DNA from: Isoetes taiwanensis
Lineage: Eukaryota > Streptophyta > Lycopodiopsida > Isoetales > Isoetaceae
DNA length: 64,000 nt
Assembly (NCBI GenBank): GCA_021234155.1
Contig: JAJEKV010000184.1
Coordinates: 124,001 to 188,000, forward strand
Reading direction: 5' to 3'
Positions 30,553 through 44,870 of this stretch are shown piece after piece. The notes below the pieces were generated by a model, which had not been told where the DNA came from, ran no database searches, and worked only from the letters and a program-made list of their open reading frames with translations. Made by a program: the position numbers and the translations under genes. Within the stretch, counting starts at the first letter, position 1; each line of letters opens with the position of its first letter.

Positions 30553-32520
30553 GCATCAAGATTTGCAAAAGAAACAGAGGCAATCTTGATGCAACGTAGT
30601 GCTTGCAAAAGAAACGGAAGCAATCTTGATGCAAGAGAGCCAAGTCATAGCATGTGACTCCAAGAATTCCAATAGGACCAGAGTCCAGATATCCAACATA
30701 AGAGAAAGTGGAGGCATTATCTTTTGAATTCTCCACACAGATGCTAAGGTTCTTACATATCGTATCACAACCAATACTACGCATGAGGCAATGGAGATGG
30801 TCAATAATGATGAATTTGCCTTATAACATCACTTACAAACCAGGCAAGCTCAATGTTGTTGCCGACATACTCTCAAAGATTTCTCACCCAATGGATTGTT
30901 CAGGATTGATGTTAGTCTCTGACAACACCTTCATCATATAGCAGAAGTGGCAAGGGACCACTTTTATAAGGAAATCCATGATAAGTTCAAAGCATCACAA
31001 CTGCAAAAGACTTGGCAATTGGCTACAAATTAGAGGATTGACACCTCTATTACAAGGGTAGGTTGTATATATCCAATGAGAAGGAGATTAAGGATCAAAT
31101 CTTATATGAATTGTATGATGTTGAAGCAGCACGACAACACGGCAATACAAAGTTACTCACTAGATATGGAGTAGCATATTGCCAAGTATGTCAAACAATG
31201 CATATCATGCCAACGCTTCAAGAATGAGCAGATCAAATTTTCCAGAGCACCCAAACTACTTGAGGTGCCAATTCAGAAGTACGATGAATACTCCTTAGAT
31301 TTTATCACTGGGATCCCAACCACAAGAAAGGGGAATGATAACATCCTTATTGTCATGGATTCACTCTCCAAATTGGCACACTTCATACCTTTCACGTAAA
31401 TTATTACGACATTGAAAATAACAATGTTCTTTGCTAACATCTTCAGGCCTAGGGTTATAGTATCCGACAGAGATCCTAAGTTTATAAGAGAAATTCGGAA
31501 GGCATTATACCACACATTCAATACTAAGCTCCATGAATCAACATAGCAACCTCAAACGGATGACCAAGGAGGGTTGAATAGGGTCCTACAAGACATGCTG
31601 AGGATCTACATGTGAGAGAAGCAAGATCAGTGGAAAGCCTATATCTATCTAGCTGAATTTGCTTGGAATAGTTCTAAATACTCTGCTATGGATATGCCAC
31701 CCGTTCAGCAACATGGCATGATCCGGCATCCAAATAGCAAGTTGCGCAAGATTTGCTTAAAGACATGGAGGGGAGCATTAAGGAAGCACGAGAATGTATA
31801 CTCAAAGCGCAAGCAAGGCAGAAGGCCTTTGGGGATAAGCCTTGCACAGATAGAAATACTGAGCAAAATGATGAACTTAAGTATGGCTCAAAATTGCAGC
31901 CACGAAATGGATATCTTGAATGGGGACAACAGAGAAGTGTTTGGATATAATCTAGCTTATGATCACTAGGAGTTTCTTTGAAGATTAATCTGTCCCAAAA
32001 TACGGCATCAAGACATCTGGCTTTTGGCATTGATCACTATTGTGACTGACATCTAAAACCTTCGATAAAAGAGGATTAACTTCAAAACTTCTCAATTTTA
32101 GATCAGCCAATAATTTGGATAGCAGGGCACTGTATAAATGTGCAGTCGGGGCCTGGACCCTGCTAAGTAAGGGGTCATGCTATCAATTGCTGCTTCAGAA
32201 TACCAGCCAATAGTTTTTGCATACAGAGAACTGACTATGATCACGTTGAGAAGCATTGGCTGACATGTGGCAGTCAATGACCACTCTTTGACAACAATCT
32301 TTTAGGAGCAGTTCCAGGGCATGCAACCAAGTGGCAGACTTCCATAGACTACCATCTCGGTGCCATGATTCAAGGAACAATTTTTGGAGATAATCCAGTC
32401 TTAATTCTAGTTTCATTTCCTTTATAAGGATCATTCGATCCTCACATTGTTATCAAGCTCTTACATTATAAATTGAAGTCCTCCATCTTAGTGTCTCTTT
32501 GATTCTCTCTTCATACGAAC

Positions 32521-33635
32521 ATGTATGAAATTGCATCCTTTTGGCATCAAAGGCTTTGCCATCCTGGTAATGCTGCACTTCAGCACACTGTCAAATCAGC
32601 TGCAGTTCTCGGCTTGCCCTCCACTCTATCTATTGAACCTCCTTGTGAAACCTGCTTCTTGGGCAAACAACATAAACTACCTTTTACTTCATCGGATGAT
32701 CGTGCTACTAGTCTAGCTGCCCCCATTCACTTTGATGTCTCAGGGCCTCACACTACCACATTTGATGGCTCCCAATATTTTTTTACATTCATAGATGATT
32801 ACTCATGCTATGTTCAAGTTTATTTCTTGAAACATATGAAGTTTTGGGCCATTTCAAGCAGTTTGTCGCAGCCACTCATACCCAATTAGGCTTTTCTATT
32901 CGTTGCCTCATGAGCGACAATGATGGAGAGTACTGCTCCAAGGAATTCACTGCCTTCTGCAATCAGTAGGGAATCGAACATAGCACCATTATTCCAGGTG
33001 CCTTCGAGCAAATTGGTTTGGCCGAAAGGATGAACAGATCCCTCAAAGACAAAGCTCGATGCTTGCTAGTTCAAGCACATTTTCCTTGCTCCTTTTGGGT
33101 AGAATCTTTGTACACCGTTGCCTATTTGAAGAACAGCAGGCTGGTTTCTAAAAGGACCACCAAAATGCCTTTTGAGCTGTGATATGGATCTTCTCTTGAT
33201 CTAAGTCATCTTTGCGTGTCTGGTTGCCTTGTTTTTTCTCTTTTTCAAAAGCAGAAGACAACAAGAGCTTTTGATCCAAGAAGTTGGCGAACAATTTTTA
33301 TGGAATATTCTGTCAGTCAGAAAGCTTATAAACTCATGGATCCCTCCACCAAAAAGTTCTTCATGAGCAGGGATGTGCACTTATTTGAAAATCAGTTAGG
33401 CTCCTAGTTCCTCTATCCAACCCCATTGCCTTCTAAAATGGTATTGCTTCCATCTCCCTCCACTCCAGTAACGCATGCAGAGCCCGGACCAGCTCCTCTT
33501 AAAGCATCTCCCCCAAACGAAGCAGATCCAACTCGTCTTGAAGAACCCTTTGCATATCTTCACCATCCTTCCTCTCCTGTCATGGTCCCTCCCAGTGTAG
33601 ATTACCTACGTGTATGTTACGTTTTTCATACTTAA
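32521..33635 (+). pseudogene. Ty1 (Copia) gag-pre-integrase and integrase relic
   Basis: It reads FWHQRLCHPGNAALQHTVKS and CETCFLGKQHKLPFTSS (the H-x-H and C-x2-C pre-integrase zinc site), then the integrase core FDVSGPHTTTFDGSQYFFTF with IDDYSCYVQVYFLK, and in another frame SDNDGEYCSKEFTAFC and ERMNRSLKDKARCLL. The first two catalytic Asp are kept. It continues to the Copia integrase C-terminal region (FDPRSWRTIFMEYS, where the usual KC-x-F-x-GY is altered). Stops at 32887, 32968 and 33181 break it. It ends where the truncated TTAA-flanked element begins (33636). Confidence 0.85.
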
Positions 33636-34711
33636 CATTAGAGTGGTCCTGGAGACCATTCCTGGTCTATGGACCAGAATTGGTCCAGTTGACACCATAT
33701 CAATCTTTATTTGATTCTTAATGACTTTTGAGAATTTCAAGACCAATGAACTCACCTATATGTTGCATTGATTGTTCAAATATTAGAGAATTTGAGAGTT
33801 TTTGCAATAGTCTAGAACTACATTCTTGGGATCTCCTAGCATAAACAGGCCTAAACCTTGCTAAATTTGGAAATTTTGTCTATTTATGATAGAACACATT
33901 GATTTGTATGTTTTCAGCTTTGGTTGCTATCATCTAACATCTGTGGAAGCCCGCAAACTCTATTTTCTTTAAAAATGCTGCTTGTGATTTAGAAATTATT
34001 TCTCTCTTATTGTTACAAGTTTTGGTTCAATTCTTGTGGCCATGGGTTCTTAACTAAATAAAGTACAATCTTATGTTTGTTTGGAGTATTTATAAGTTAT
34101 ATCAACTTCAAAATCTAATAGAGAATTTCCTATAGAGAATTTAGGACAAATTTATATGTTAAAATGCTCCAAAATCACCACCTGTAAGTATCACGAGGGT
34201 AACGAATGATGTATTGTTCTTATATCTACATAGAAAATTACTCAATCAACTTGCATATGGTGTAATTAGGGTTTAACCATGCAATTAACTAGATTTTAAG
34301 ATGATGTACAGCCATAGGATTAACACAATTAGAGGTTAAAAATTTGAGTTAATTCCAAAATTATAGGCTGAAACTCATCATTTACTAGCTAGTGTTGTAT
34401 GAAAGTGAAGATCGTGAAGTTTAAGTATAAGAATAAAAAATTAAACCATATGATCTTTGATGTGTCTTTCTCAGCTTTGTAGAGAACACGCTACATTTCC
34501 CCAAATAAGCCTTCCAAATGGTTCAAAATATGACAAGGGACATATATATAGTTCCTCTATGTAGGTTGTGTGGCTTTCTTGCAAAAACAATATGGAGAAA
34601 CATGGTTATTTTTTACTAGTATAAAACTGGTATATCCATTGATGCTACAAAGCATTAATAGGATAATGTTACAAGTAGTCATCTTTCATGTACACTCTAT
34701 TTTTTATGAAT
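33636..34711. mobile_element. Second, truncated copy of the CACTAGAGTGGTC-ended element
   Basis: It starts CATTAGAGTGGTC after TTAA (33632-33635) and follows, inverted, the right half of the element at 19454-22112 (about 20955-22112) at high similarity, ending near 34711. The internal repeat half and other terminus are missing. The terminal CACTA is CATTA here. Confidence 0.75.
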
Positions 34712-34729
34712 AGACAAGTTCATCCTTTT

Positions 34730-36250
34730 AAAAACTCCTCCTTTCTTTTAAGGTTTTATTGTTTTCTTGGCCCTTCAACACTCTTGCTCCTCCCTCTTTC
34801 TTCCAACTGTTAGAGATTACACCAAGCGCAAATAGTGGTACCAAGATGGAGAGCACTGGGATTACCAGGTCCCATTCGAGCTCCTCCATCCCTATCTACT
34901 GCAAGATGTAGAACTCATTGCGAACATGTAGGCTCATCCCTATTATACTGATTTCTTGGAATTTTATACCTAGGAGATGGTTCCGCAATGTGTTCCCTAT
35001 GGAGACCCTCCTCGCCTATACCTAGACCGAGATATACTCATGCAGATGTTGGGTGACGACCGGCATGCAGAAGACATCCTCTGCGGCATCCAACGGTGGG
35101 CAAAGCATGCCCCTATTCTTCATTTTGGACGTAAGCAAACCTATTTTGAGGTCCGTTTTGCATTAGCTATTCTTATGAACCGATATGTTGAGGTTGGGAA
35201 TACACCATCCGAAAAAATCCTTCTGATCCCACTGAGGAGGAGCGGATCAGCCATACCGACTTCGCCTGTTGGAAGCAGCTATCCGCAGAGATGGTTGTGC
35301 ATCGAACCCAATGACACAAACTCGTCAGGCTTGACGGACTCCTGATGATTATTTTCAACAACTAGGAGTATCTCTTACCTGAGGATATTTTGTGGGCCTA
35401 CTGTGTCATCGCCGATACCCGTCGTACCAAGAAAGATGACATTTTTTACGAACTAGCTGAGTATTGCCAAGGCGATTTGCTTGATTATTCCCTCTGTTTA
35501 TCCATCACAGGTCCAGTAATTGCTCAAGTTCCCATCGGACGACCTAGAGCCTACTGAGATGCTATTGGGCTTGCGGCATCTCATGTTGCAAAATCCTTCT
35601 TCCTGACCACCTGAGGATGCCTTTACTGCCATGGAGCCTCATGTCCGCAATATCAACAACGTAGTTGTTCCTAATGGAGGAAGACGAGGAAGGTGAAGAC
35701 CTTTATGATAATAAGGAACATCTCAGGGAGGAGAAGGAAGAGCTTAAGTCGAAGGAGATTACGGTAAACCTTAAGGCTGAGGTAGCAACCTCCAGTATTC
35801 CAGACGAATCATCTGACGAGATTCTTCCTCTCAGCTTTCTAGCAAGGTCAAGTCCTGTTTTTTTCCAAGGCGCTCGGTCCCAACGCTGAGGCATCTTTGT
35901 GGGCACTTAAGGCCTTGTACATGTCCACCATGGCCAGCATAAGAAACTCCATCACAACACTCAGGTTGTTGTGCTGGTAAACCGAGACCTTGACTTGCTG
36001 CTCTATTCCAAGATATTGCCGCCTGGATGAGTATGAAGATGCTCGTGGTAGCACCCTTGGCCACCGCCTTCTCTTCGGAGGTGGCATCAGTAGCTGCCCT
36101 TACCATTAGTCCCGGCGTCGCTTTGCTCCGCCAGCGACAACCGCCAGAACCTCCTATGCCAATGGAAGATGAGGGGGGCCAAGCTCGTAGTTTTGACAAA
36201 ATTCTTATTGTATCTAAATATTATGATTATTATATATGCCGGTCGGCATG
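34730..36250 (+). pseudogene. Unrecognised retroelement-like coding relic
   Basis: Protein-like plus-strand stretches separated by stops: about 34820-34970, 34977-35345 (PRLYLDRDILMQMLGDDRHA, ILHFGRKQTYFEVRFALAIL) and 35665-35889 (acidic, EEDEEGEDLYDNKEHLREEK), then 36027-36251. Codon use and fragmentation look like a decayed gag-like protein. No domain was named. Confidence 0.35.
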
Positions 36251-36382
36251 ACCGATACTGCCTATTGGAGGCATAAGCAAGCAAGCAATTTATGACATAT
36301 GCCCAAATTGGGTCTGTTTGTCATTATGTAGCAGCATGAAGAATATAGCTTGAAGACATACGAAGCTAAAGTATTTCATGAA

Positions 36383-37857
<1,475 letters not shown>

Positions 37858-37861
37858 AGGA

Positions 37862-38123
37862 GGGTCTTTTTTTACTAGTGATGTACACTTTAGCATGTCG
37901 GGATGCAGGTGCTGGTTTAGTGCCGAATGCCCTTCAAGTTACCCTTCATTGTCCTTCCCGTGCCCTTCATTGCCCTTCAAAAATATTGGGATGTTCTTTA
38001 GTTATGTATAATATAATGAGCATATTGGTAATGTGAAGCCTTGATCACACATGTTACCTACGAAGATGCTGATTTAGTGCTTGAATTTTGTTTTTTTGTA
38101 CACCACTAGCAAAAAAAATACCC
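37862..38123. mobile_element. 262-bp non-autonomous relative of the 10.3-kb transposon
   Basis: The right end inverted reads GGGTATTTTTTTTGCTAGTG, then GTGTACAAAAAAACAAAATTC. The large transposon's left end reads GGGTAAATTTATATTGGTG, then GTGTACAAAAAAGCAAAATTC; the two agree at most positions. The left end is GGGTCTTTTTTTACTAGTGA. The exact 4-bp duplication AGGA lies at 37858-37861 and 38124-38127. Removing the element joins an LRR-like reading (TANRNNLLYIGQIPESI). Confidence 0.7.
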
Positions 38124-38400
38124 AGGAACAACCTTCTGTATATTGGACAAATCCCAGAGTCTATAGAAATTTATTAACAGATTTTTTTCCTTCAAGTTTT
38201 GCCAGCTCTCTAACATTGAAACTTTGCGGATCGCAAGAATGTTACTAACATTGAAACTCTGCAGATGGCAGGAAACGCTAACTAGAAGATAGCCGCATTT
38301 TGACAAGCTGATCAAATTGCAATACTTGCAACTTTACAGCACATTGAGAGGTCCAATTCCGACGATAGAATACTTGCCTAGGCTTCTCTCAAGTAATATG
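38124..38400 (+). pseudogene. Leucine-rich repeat gene fragment
   Basis: Two LRR units are readable: NNLLYIGQIPESIEI (38128 on) and LIKLQYLQLYSTLRGPIP followed by TIEYLPRLLS (38299 on), the extracellular plant LRR pattern L-x2-L-x2-L-x-L-x2-N-x-L-x-G-x-IP. Stops between them and no kinase or other domain nearby show a fragment. It could come from an LRR receptor kinase or receptor-like protein. Confidence 0.5.
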
Positions 38401-38970
38401 ACAATGATGATTACTATGACATCCTGCAATTGCTATTGGTAGCAGAACTATTTCCAGCAACAGACTATTGTTATTATTGTATATGAAATGTTAGAGCATA
38501 TGGATTAAGAGAGCATTACGGATCTACAGAGCTGGTTTACCAGAGCATATGGATTAAGAGAAATGCATCAAAAGACCTAAGAGCATATCAGAAATTGGAG
38601 AGTTAGAAAACATGATCTAAAAATATGAACTTGGAAGTGATTTGAACTATACCTGAGGCACTTCTGCTACTTATTTGGGAAGAAACGGATGGACATCATA
38701 AGGAGTCTGATTGGGGCTCAAGCTAATGTTAGAACTGGCACATGATTTACAAATTTGACTGGCAAATAGGCTCACAATACAATATATAGTGCTTCAGAAT
38801 AGAATAAAAAGCATGAACTGGCCTCAATCTCAATTCTGCAAATCTCCACTATATCCAGAAGATGAGCAAACTTAATATATCAGCTATAGCTACAAATGGT
38901 GAAGAAAACTTACACATGAATTGGCTATGAATATAGTTTACCTTCACGTATAAATCCATCTTGAGTATTA

Positions 38971-39572
38971 TTAGATAATCGTTCCAGAAAAGGCTGTATT
39001 GATGGAAATCTGATGTTGGATGAACCATAGATGCAGCCTTTCTTCCCAGCCCCTTGCTACGTTGCCATTGCCATATATATTTGTTTGGAGCACATAAGGC
39101 ATCCTAGGCACCACTCCAAGAAACTCAAAGTCAAATTCAAAACACTCTCTTAAATAGATATTTGGATTAAATGTCTGTAATAACTCGCAAACAGAGCTAA
39201 GCAAAGCTTTTTCAAAAATAGATAAACATTTTCTAAGCAAGGCAATACAATCTACTCACATAGATGGCATGCCTCTGTTCTCACTTGCTGCAGAACAAAT
39301 GAGCAGACAAACTCGCCCATATCCTAATAAAGAATTGCAAATAACGTCCTGAGTCGAACTCCTAAAAACCCGAAATCCAGCATTATCTTGAAGGCTTCCT
39401 CCGTTTCCAAGCTCTCAGAGAAATCAAAGCAGAAGAACTTTGGACCAAAAAACAGGATTCTACTTACCCAGGAGGACAATCGGCTCTCTAGCTTCCCAAC
39501 CGCCTCTGCATTCTTGAATGTACATGGATCATCAGCTATTCTGGGGCCGGACGTTCTAGCACCGTTCTTCAA
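38971..39572 (-). other. Two unrecognised minus-strand ORFs, possible captured exons
   Basis: ORFs at 38971-39240 (MLRKCLSIFEKALLSSVCEL) and 39324-39572 (KLESRLSSWVSRILFFGPKF) share a similar phrase, FDFEFLGV against LDFGFLGV, so they may be related pieces. They lie upstream of a Helitron 3' end (40436-40464) and may be gene fragments carried by it. No family is recognised. Confidence 0.25.
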
Positions 39573-39946
39573 AAAGGGCTCAAAACCCTAGCTCGAAAAC
39601 AAACCCAGTGCCAATAAATACTGTAACGCATACCATATTGCTCCGTCTCTAGAATCCCTCTAGAATTCAAAAACCTTATTCGTTTTGAAGCACAAATCCT
39701 AAGCAAGGAGGTCGTTTCCATTGAACCCAGGCAGCCCATTATCAAGGGGAGATCCACCGCCCGAAAGTTTAGCTGCCCGCTCACCTGTTCCAAATTTTCC
39801 TCTGATTATATTGTAAAGGGGAAGGGAAAGAACGCCAGAGGTAGGTCGAAGTTTGTCCCGCTCGAAGGTAGGTCGAAGTTTAAACTCCGGAAGATAGGAA
39901 GACCAGACCAGACCAGACGCATGATAAAAAAAGTCCCACGAGGGGG

Positions 39947-39985
39947 GAGAGGGAACGCCGCATGCGTCTGCACATGCGGCGTTCC
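39947..39985. repeat. GC-rich hairpin with GGAACGCCGCATGCG arms
   Basis: GGAACGCCGCATGCG, a four-base spacer, then CACATGCGGCGTTCC. A related 22-base perfect palindrome lies at 54575-54596. Confidence 0.75.
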
Positions 39986-40435
39986 TGGCTCGAAAACCAA
40001 AGCCATCCCATTTTAATAAAGAAGATTAGTTCCTTCCGTTGAGAAATGTTAAAGTGTTTATAATGATTTACTAAAATCTAAAACCTTGATGCCACTATAA
40101 ATGACCCTATGGTAGGTCTCACACATCCATATAACAAACAAGGTAACTTTTGCACATTGACTTCAACCTCAGTGCATAGCCTACTATGCACACCCTTTTA
40201 CAAATGACCCTATAGAAGCTTTGAAATATGAAAAGCGTCTAGCCTTAAAAGGGCACACCCTTCTGTAAATGATCTTGCAGAAGATTTGAAATAAGCTTTA
40301 AAAGGGTAGGTAAAGCAAAATTCTTAGAACATAAGTAGGGACACCTTCCGAGTTGCGAGCATTGCTGGCCTATCATTTACTGCACCTTTCGAATTGCAAG
40401 CATTGTTGGCCTATCATTTACATGTCTCAAATTTA

Positions 40436-40464
40436 TACCCAGCAACGCTGGGTATCCTTACTAA
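40436..40464 (+). mobile_element. Helitron 3' terminus
   Basis: Perfect hairpin TACCCAGCAACGCTGGGTA (40436-40454), 6 bases, then CTAA (40461-40464) and target T. The hairpin loop AAC and spacing equal the end at 1897-1925. The matching 5' end was not found, so the length is unknown. Confidence 0.7.
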
Positions 40465-40465
40465 T

Positions 40466-41635
40466 TCACTATATTCAAATGTAGTTTTTCAACCAACTTT
40501 TGTTCATATATTCAATGTCTCTATCTCAAACCGGCCATTTTCAATTATGGCTCATTGATGTACCTGCCATGATATCTTCAAAGCACCTAAGAATGAACTA
40601 TTCTAAGTTCCTCAAGTTCCCTTTGTCAAATTTCCAAAAAAACTTGCTTTGTCCATTTGTTGCAAAAACGCCTAGTCATCATCATGTCCACATCATCTAT
40701 ATCTTGCCATATCACCAAAAATTGTCACATCACCCATGGAAAACCAAAGTTGCACGATTTTTATTTTGGCCTGGTCAAAATTTGGTATTGCTTACTTGGC
40801 ATGAGATGTCACCACTAGCATGCCATATCATCATGTGCATGTCAACTTCTGCGCATTTCAACTTGGAATGCAGTGCCACCATTTGGTGTGCCACATCATC
40901 TTTTCCATGTTGTTTATTGGTGCCACAAGTGTAAAGGCATGCCTTGCCAATCTTGGCTGCTTGTGGCAGCCCATAACGTAAACCCTACATTTTTTGCATC
41001 GAGATGGAAACAAACACTCCCGAGACTTTGCGTAGGGTATGGTGGGGCCTACGCATCGTTATAGTATAGCATGCTTATTATGATTGCTTCTCTAAACTGG
41101 AAGGCTCTTGCTTTGCTACTTATTGGAAGGTGAACCAACTCCATGTAACATCAGATATTGAAACTACAGTAATAGCTCTAGCGGCATAGGGTATTCTTAA
41201 AAGGCAGTAGCAACACCTTGGCTACATCATGAGGTTTTGTGATTTGAGCTGTGTGATGTTGAGATGTCATGATTATGGTTTTAGAATAATGTATAGATCT
41301 TGATATTCTATGCATTTCTTATGAGTGGATCAAAATAGTATAAGGAACTTGAAGAATGTATCATTATTTACGTCTTGGCGATAAGTAAGGGGCACAACTC
41401 TAAATTAATATCTAAATTAACATTTGCTAATATTTATGATATGGCATTACGATAAAATCATATTCTATTCTATTCTTTGGAAGATGTGGCACATTTGTCA
41501 CATCACATTATATGACTAACTCATTTAGTATAGCAAAGTGAATAGGGCTACAAATTTGGATGTCAATATGTAATGTGCCAAATATTCTGACAAGATTTTG
41601 TCTTTTGAGCTCCTGTAGACATGCTAATCCTATAA
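40466..41635. other. No gene recognised
   Basis: AT-rich sequence with scattered CACATCATC and GCCATATCA motifs. The ORF at 40500-40934 has no family resemblance. Confidence 0.45.
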
Positions 41636-43633
41636 GATGGAAAGGATGAGGATAGGAGTAAAAGGGAAGTTGAAAAGGGGATGAGGAAAAGGGTAGAGAA
41701 AAGGGAAGGGAAAAGGAAAGAAAAGGGAAAGGGAAAGGTAAAAGAAAGGGGGAGGAGGAGGGAGTGAAAAGGAACATTAGGAAAAAAGGAAAAATGGGGA
41801 AAGGGAGGAAGGAGGAGATAAAGGCAAAGTGAAAGGCAAAAAGGAGGGAAAGTAAAAAGATAAAAGGAACAAAAGAGTACAAAAAAAGAGAAAGGAAAAG
41901 AAAGAGAGAAAAAAGGAAGAAGGACACTAAGTGAAAAAGGGAAAAGGAGGAAAGGGGTGAGGTATATAAGAGGAAAAGGGAAGGGTAAAAAGGGAAGGAA
42001 AATAGAAGAGGAGAATGTAAAAGAAAAGGGAAAAAAAGGAGTGGAAAGGGAAAAAAGGGAGAGGAGGAGGGTTTTAAAAAGGACAGAGGAAAAGGGAAGA
42101 GAAAAAGGTGGGGAAAAGGAGAAAAGAAAAAAAAGGACACGAAAAAAAAAAGGAAAGAGAAAAAGGAGGGGAAAAGGGATGGAAAGTTAAAAAGGAAAAA
42201 GCGCAGGGGAGGGACAAAAGGGAAAAAAAGGGCATGGGGAAAATAGGAAGAGAAAAGAAGGAGAGAAGCAAAATAAGGAAAAGGGAAAGAGGGAGGAAAG
42301 GGAAAGGGAAAAGAAAAAGAAACAAAGTGAGGAGGAAAGGGAAAGGGAAAAAAAGACTATGGAAAAGGGGAAAAGGGAAAGGGGAGTGGAAAAAAGGGAA
42401 GGAATAAATGGCAAATCCAGAAAAAGGGGAAGAGAAATAAAGGGAGGGAAAAAAAGACATGAGAGAAAAAAAAGGAAAAAGGAAATAAAAAGGGGAGGCT
42501 AAGAGAGAGAAAAATGGAAGGGAAAAGGTACCTAAAAAAAAAAAAAAAAGAGAGAAAGGGCTCCGGAGAGGAGGAAAAGGGAAGGGAAAAAGGTCATTAG
42601 TAAAGGGAAGGGAAAGGGGCTTAAGGGGGATGGAATGAGAGAAAAGGAAAATAAAATAAGGTAAAAGGAAAAAGGGAATGTGAAAAAGGGAGGGAAAAAA
42701 AGGGAAGGGGGAGATAGAAAAAGGGAAAAGCAAGGAGGGGGAAAATGGAAAAGGCAAACGTGAAAAGTGGAAGCAAATGGAAAAAAGGCAAAAGGAAAAA
42801 AACGGGGGGTAAAATGGGAAAATAGAAAGGGGAGGTGAATAAAAAGGAAAAGCAAAATAGAAAAAATAAAAAGAGAAGGAAAAAAGGGAAAAGGAGGGGA
42901 GGGAGGAAAGGGAAGAAAAGGGGAAAAGAGGAGCCTAAAAAGAGCATGAAAAATAGGAAGAGAAAAGGGACATGGCAAAAAAGGAAGAGGGAAAGGGTGA
43001 GGAAAGGGGAAACCAAGGAAAAAATGGACATGGAAAAAGGGAAAGGGAAAAGAGGGAAAGAAAAAAGGAGGGGGGGGAAAAGGAAGGAAAAGGGCACTAG
43101 AAAAAAGGGAAGACTAAGGGATGGGCAAAGGAGGAAAAGGGAAGGGAAAAAAAGAAAAGGTGGGGAGAAGGAAAGGGAAAAGGGGAAAGGAAAGGGAAAA
43201 GCGAAAAGGAAAACTTAGAAAGAAGGGCACGAGGAAAAGGGGAAGAGGGAAATGGGAAAAGAGAGGGGTGAAAGGGCACAGGAAAAGGGAAAAAGGGCAA
43301 CCACAAATTGGAGAAAAGGTAAGGGAAAATAGAAAAAGAAAAAATGGGGAAGCAGAAACAGAAAAGAGAAATAGAGGAAATGGAATAATGGAAAAAGAAA
43401 AAGGTAAATTAGAAAACGCAAAAAGGGAAAAGGGGCAAGGGGAAAATAGGAAAAAAAAAATAGTAGACAAAGACAAAATGAAAAGGGAAAAGGGAAAAGG
43501 TAAGGGGAAGTGCGAAATGTGGTCGAATGCTCTTGATTATCCAATTTTAAAAACATGAATCCATTTAACAATTGCTCCAGTATGTCATTCACAGTTTCTA
43601 GCTATGCCCAGCAACGCTTGGCATCTTAACTAG
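41636..43633 (+). mobile_element. Helitron-like element with 1.9-kb polypurine tract (5' end not located)
   Basis: The plus strand from about 41636 to 43516 is almost only G and A, with rare C or T and short poly(A) runs. The closing 110 bases match 1810-1925, and the 3' hairpin TGCCCAGCAACGCTTGGCA (43605-43623, one mismatch) is followed by CTAG (43630-43633) and target T. The purine strand is the Helitron sense strand, as in the other members. All long ORFs here are Lys/Arg/Glu/Gly or Phe/Pro/Ser artefacts. Confidence 0.65.
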
Positions 43634-44022
43634 TAATTTACATAAGAATTTGTAATATGCATTCAATACACTGGAGAATTAGAATACGTGTTATACTTGT
43701 CAACTTGGGATAAGCTGGAAGATTGAAATGACTTTGTATTTAGGGCCATGTATAACTTGGATATGCATATCATGAAGCTTCTCTTGGGTTGCATGCTTAT
43801 GACCTCTTTCTGACTTAGATTTTTCAAATTGATAGAATGTGCTTCTGCCAGCAACAAGCAACTACATGAGACGAGTTGCATTTGTATGTGTATATCAATT
43901 TGAAAATTTCCTGGCTTGCTACCCTACCTGTTAATGTAATGTCTTAAACAAAGATTCATTTATGATGACTTAGTAAAATTTATTAATTAAATATGAGCAG
44001 CACCATACTTTGAAAAAAGACA

Positions 44023-44870
44023 TCTTATATTATAAAGTTTTAACGTATGTCATGAAACAAACCCTAATTTGGACGGTTGAGATTTATCACACGACTTCTC
44101 ACCACCGTGATTGGCCATGCTCTAATGTCTGAGGAGGAAAGGGAAAAGGAATGAAAGGCAAAAAGGCACGAGTAAAAGGGAAAGAAGGAAAAGGGAAAAG
44201 GAAAGAGAAAAGAGCACGAAATATGGGAAAGGAAAAGAAAGGGAGAAAGGAAAGGAAAAAGGGACACTACGAAAAGGAGAAGAGAGAAAGGGTGAGGACA
44301 GAAGTAAAGGGGAATGGAAAACGGGGATGAGGAAAAGGATAGAGGAAGGGAAGGGAAGGGAAAAGGAAAAGGGAAAAAGAAAGGAAAAGGGAAAGGGAAA
44401 AAAAAGGAGGAGGAGAAGGGAGCGAAAAGGGACAGTGGGAAAGGAGAAGAGGAAAAGGGTGGGGAAAGGAGAAAAAAGAAAGGAAAAAAGGACAAGAAAA
44501 GGGAGGGAGAAGGTGTTTAAAAGGGAAAGAAAAAAAGGGAGGGGAAGCTGGGAAGGAAAAAGGAAAAAGGCATAGAAAACTAGAAGAGGGAATGGGGGAA
44601 AAGAGAAGGGAAAAAAGAGAGAAGGAAAAAAGGGAAGAGGAAAAGTGTGAGGAAAGGGGAAAAGGGAAGGTACCCGAAAAAAGAAAAGAAACAAAAAAAA
44701 CAATAGGAGGAAAGGAAAGGAAAAAAGGCACGAAAATAAAAGGAAGCAAAAAAAGGGCACTAAAAAATAGGAGAAGAAAAAACAGGGATATAGGAAAAGG
44801 GGAAGAGAAAAGGAAAAGGAAAAATGGAGGGGGAGGGGAAATGGAAGGGGGGAAATAGTAAGGAAAATCT
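44023..44870 (+). mobile_element. Helitron-like element, 5' part, with polypurine tract (3' end not found)
   Basis: It begins TCTTATATTATAAAG at 44023 after an A, then the family segment with CCCTAATTTGGACGGTTGAG (also seen at 51150 and, inverted, near 785). From about 44132 to 44870 it is nearly pure G and A. No hairpin plus CTRR follows the tract, so the 3' end is deleted. Confidence 0.6.

Larger units (their letters stand above)
29895..31970 (+). pseudogene. Degraded Ty3 (gypsy) pol relic
   Basis: Plus-strand pieces read in order: RT end (VGYLGHIVGTNGL near 30030; then KWITAKNVGEIQSFLGLAGF and YRNFVKDYSSIAVPL at 30290-30400), RNase H end (YKPGKLNVVADILSKI, 30830-30890), an integrase zinc-finger relic (about 31100-31230) and integrase core (LDFITGIPTTRKGNDNIL then VMDSLSKLAHFIPFT at 31285-31400). 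Many stops and frameshifts are present. A 186-bp element (30067-30252) and a hairpin segment (30506-30552) interrupt it. Confidence 0.75.

Noticed and set aside
41508-44858. Long ORFs of 100-230 residues on both strands
   Set aside because: The same purine-tract artefact; no domain, start context or codon pattern of a gene.
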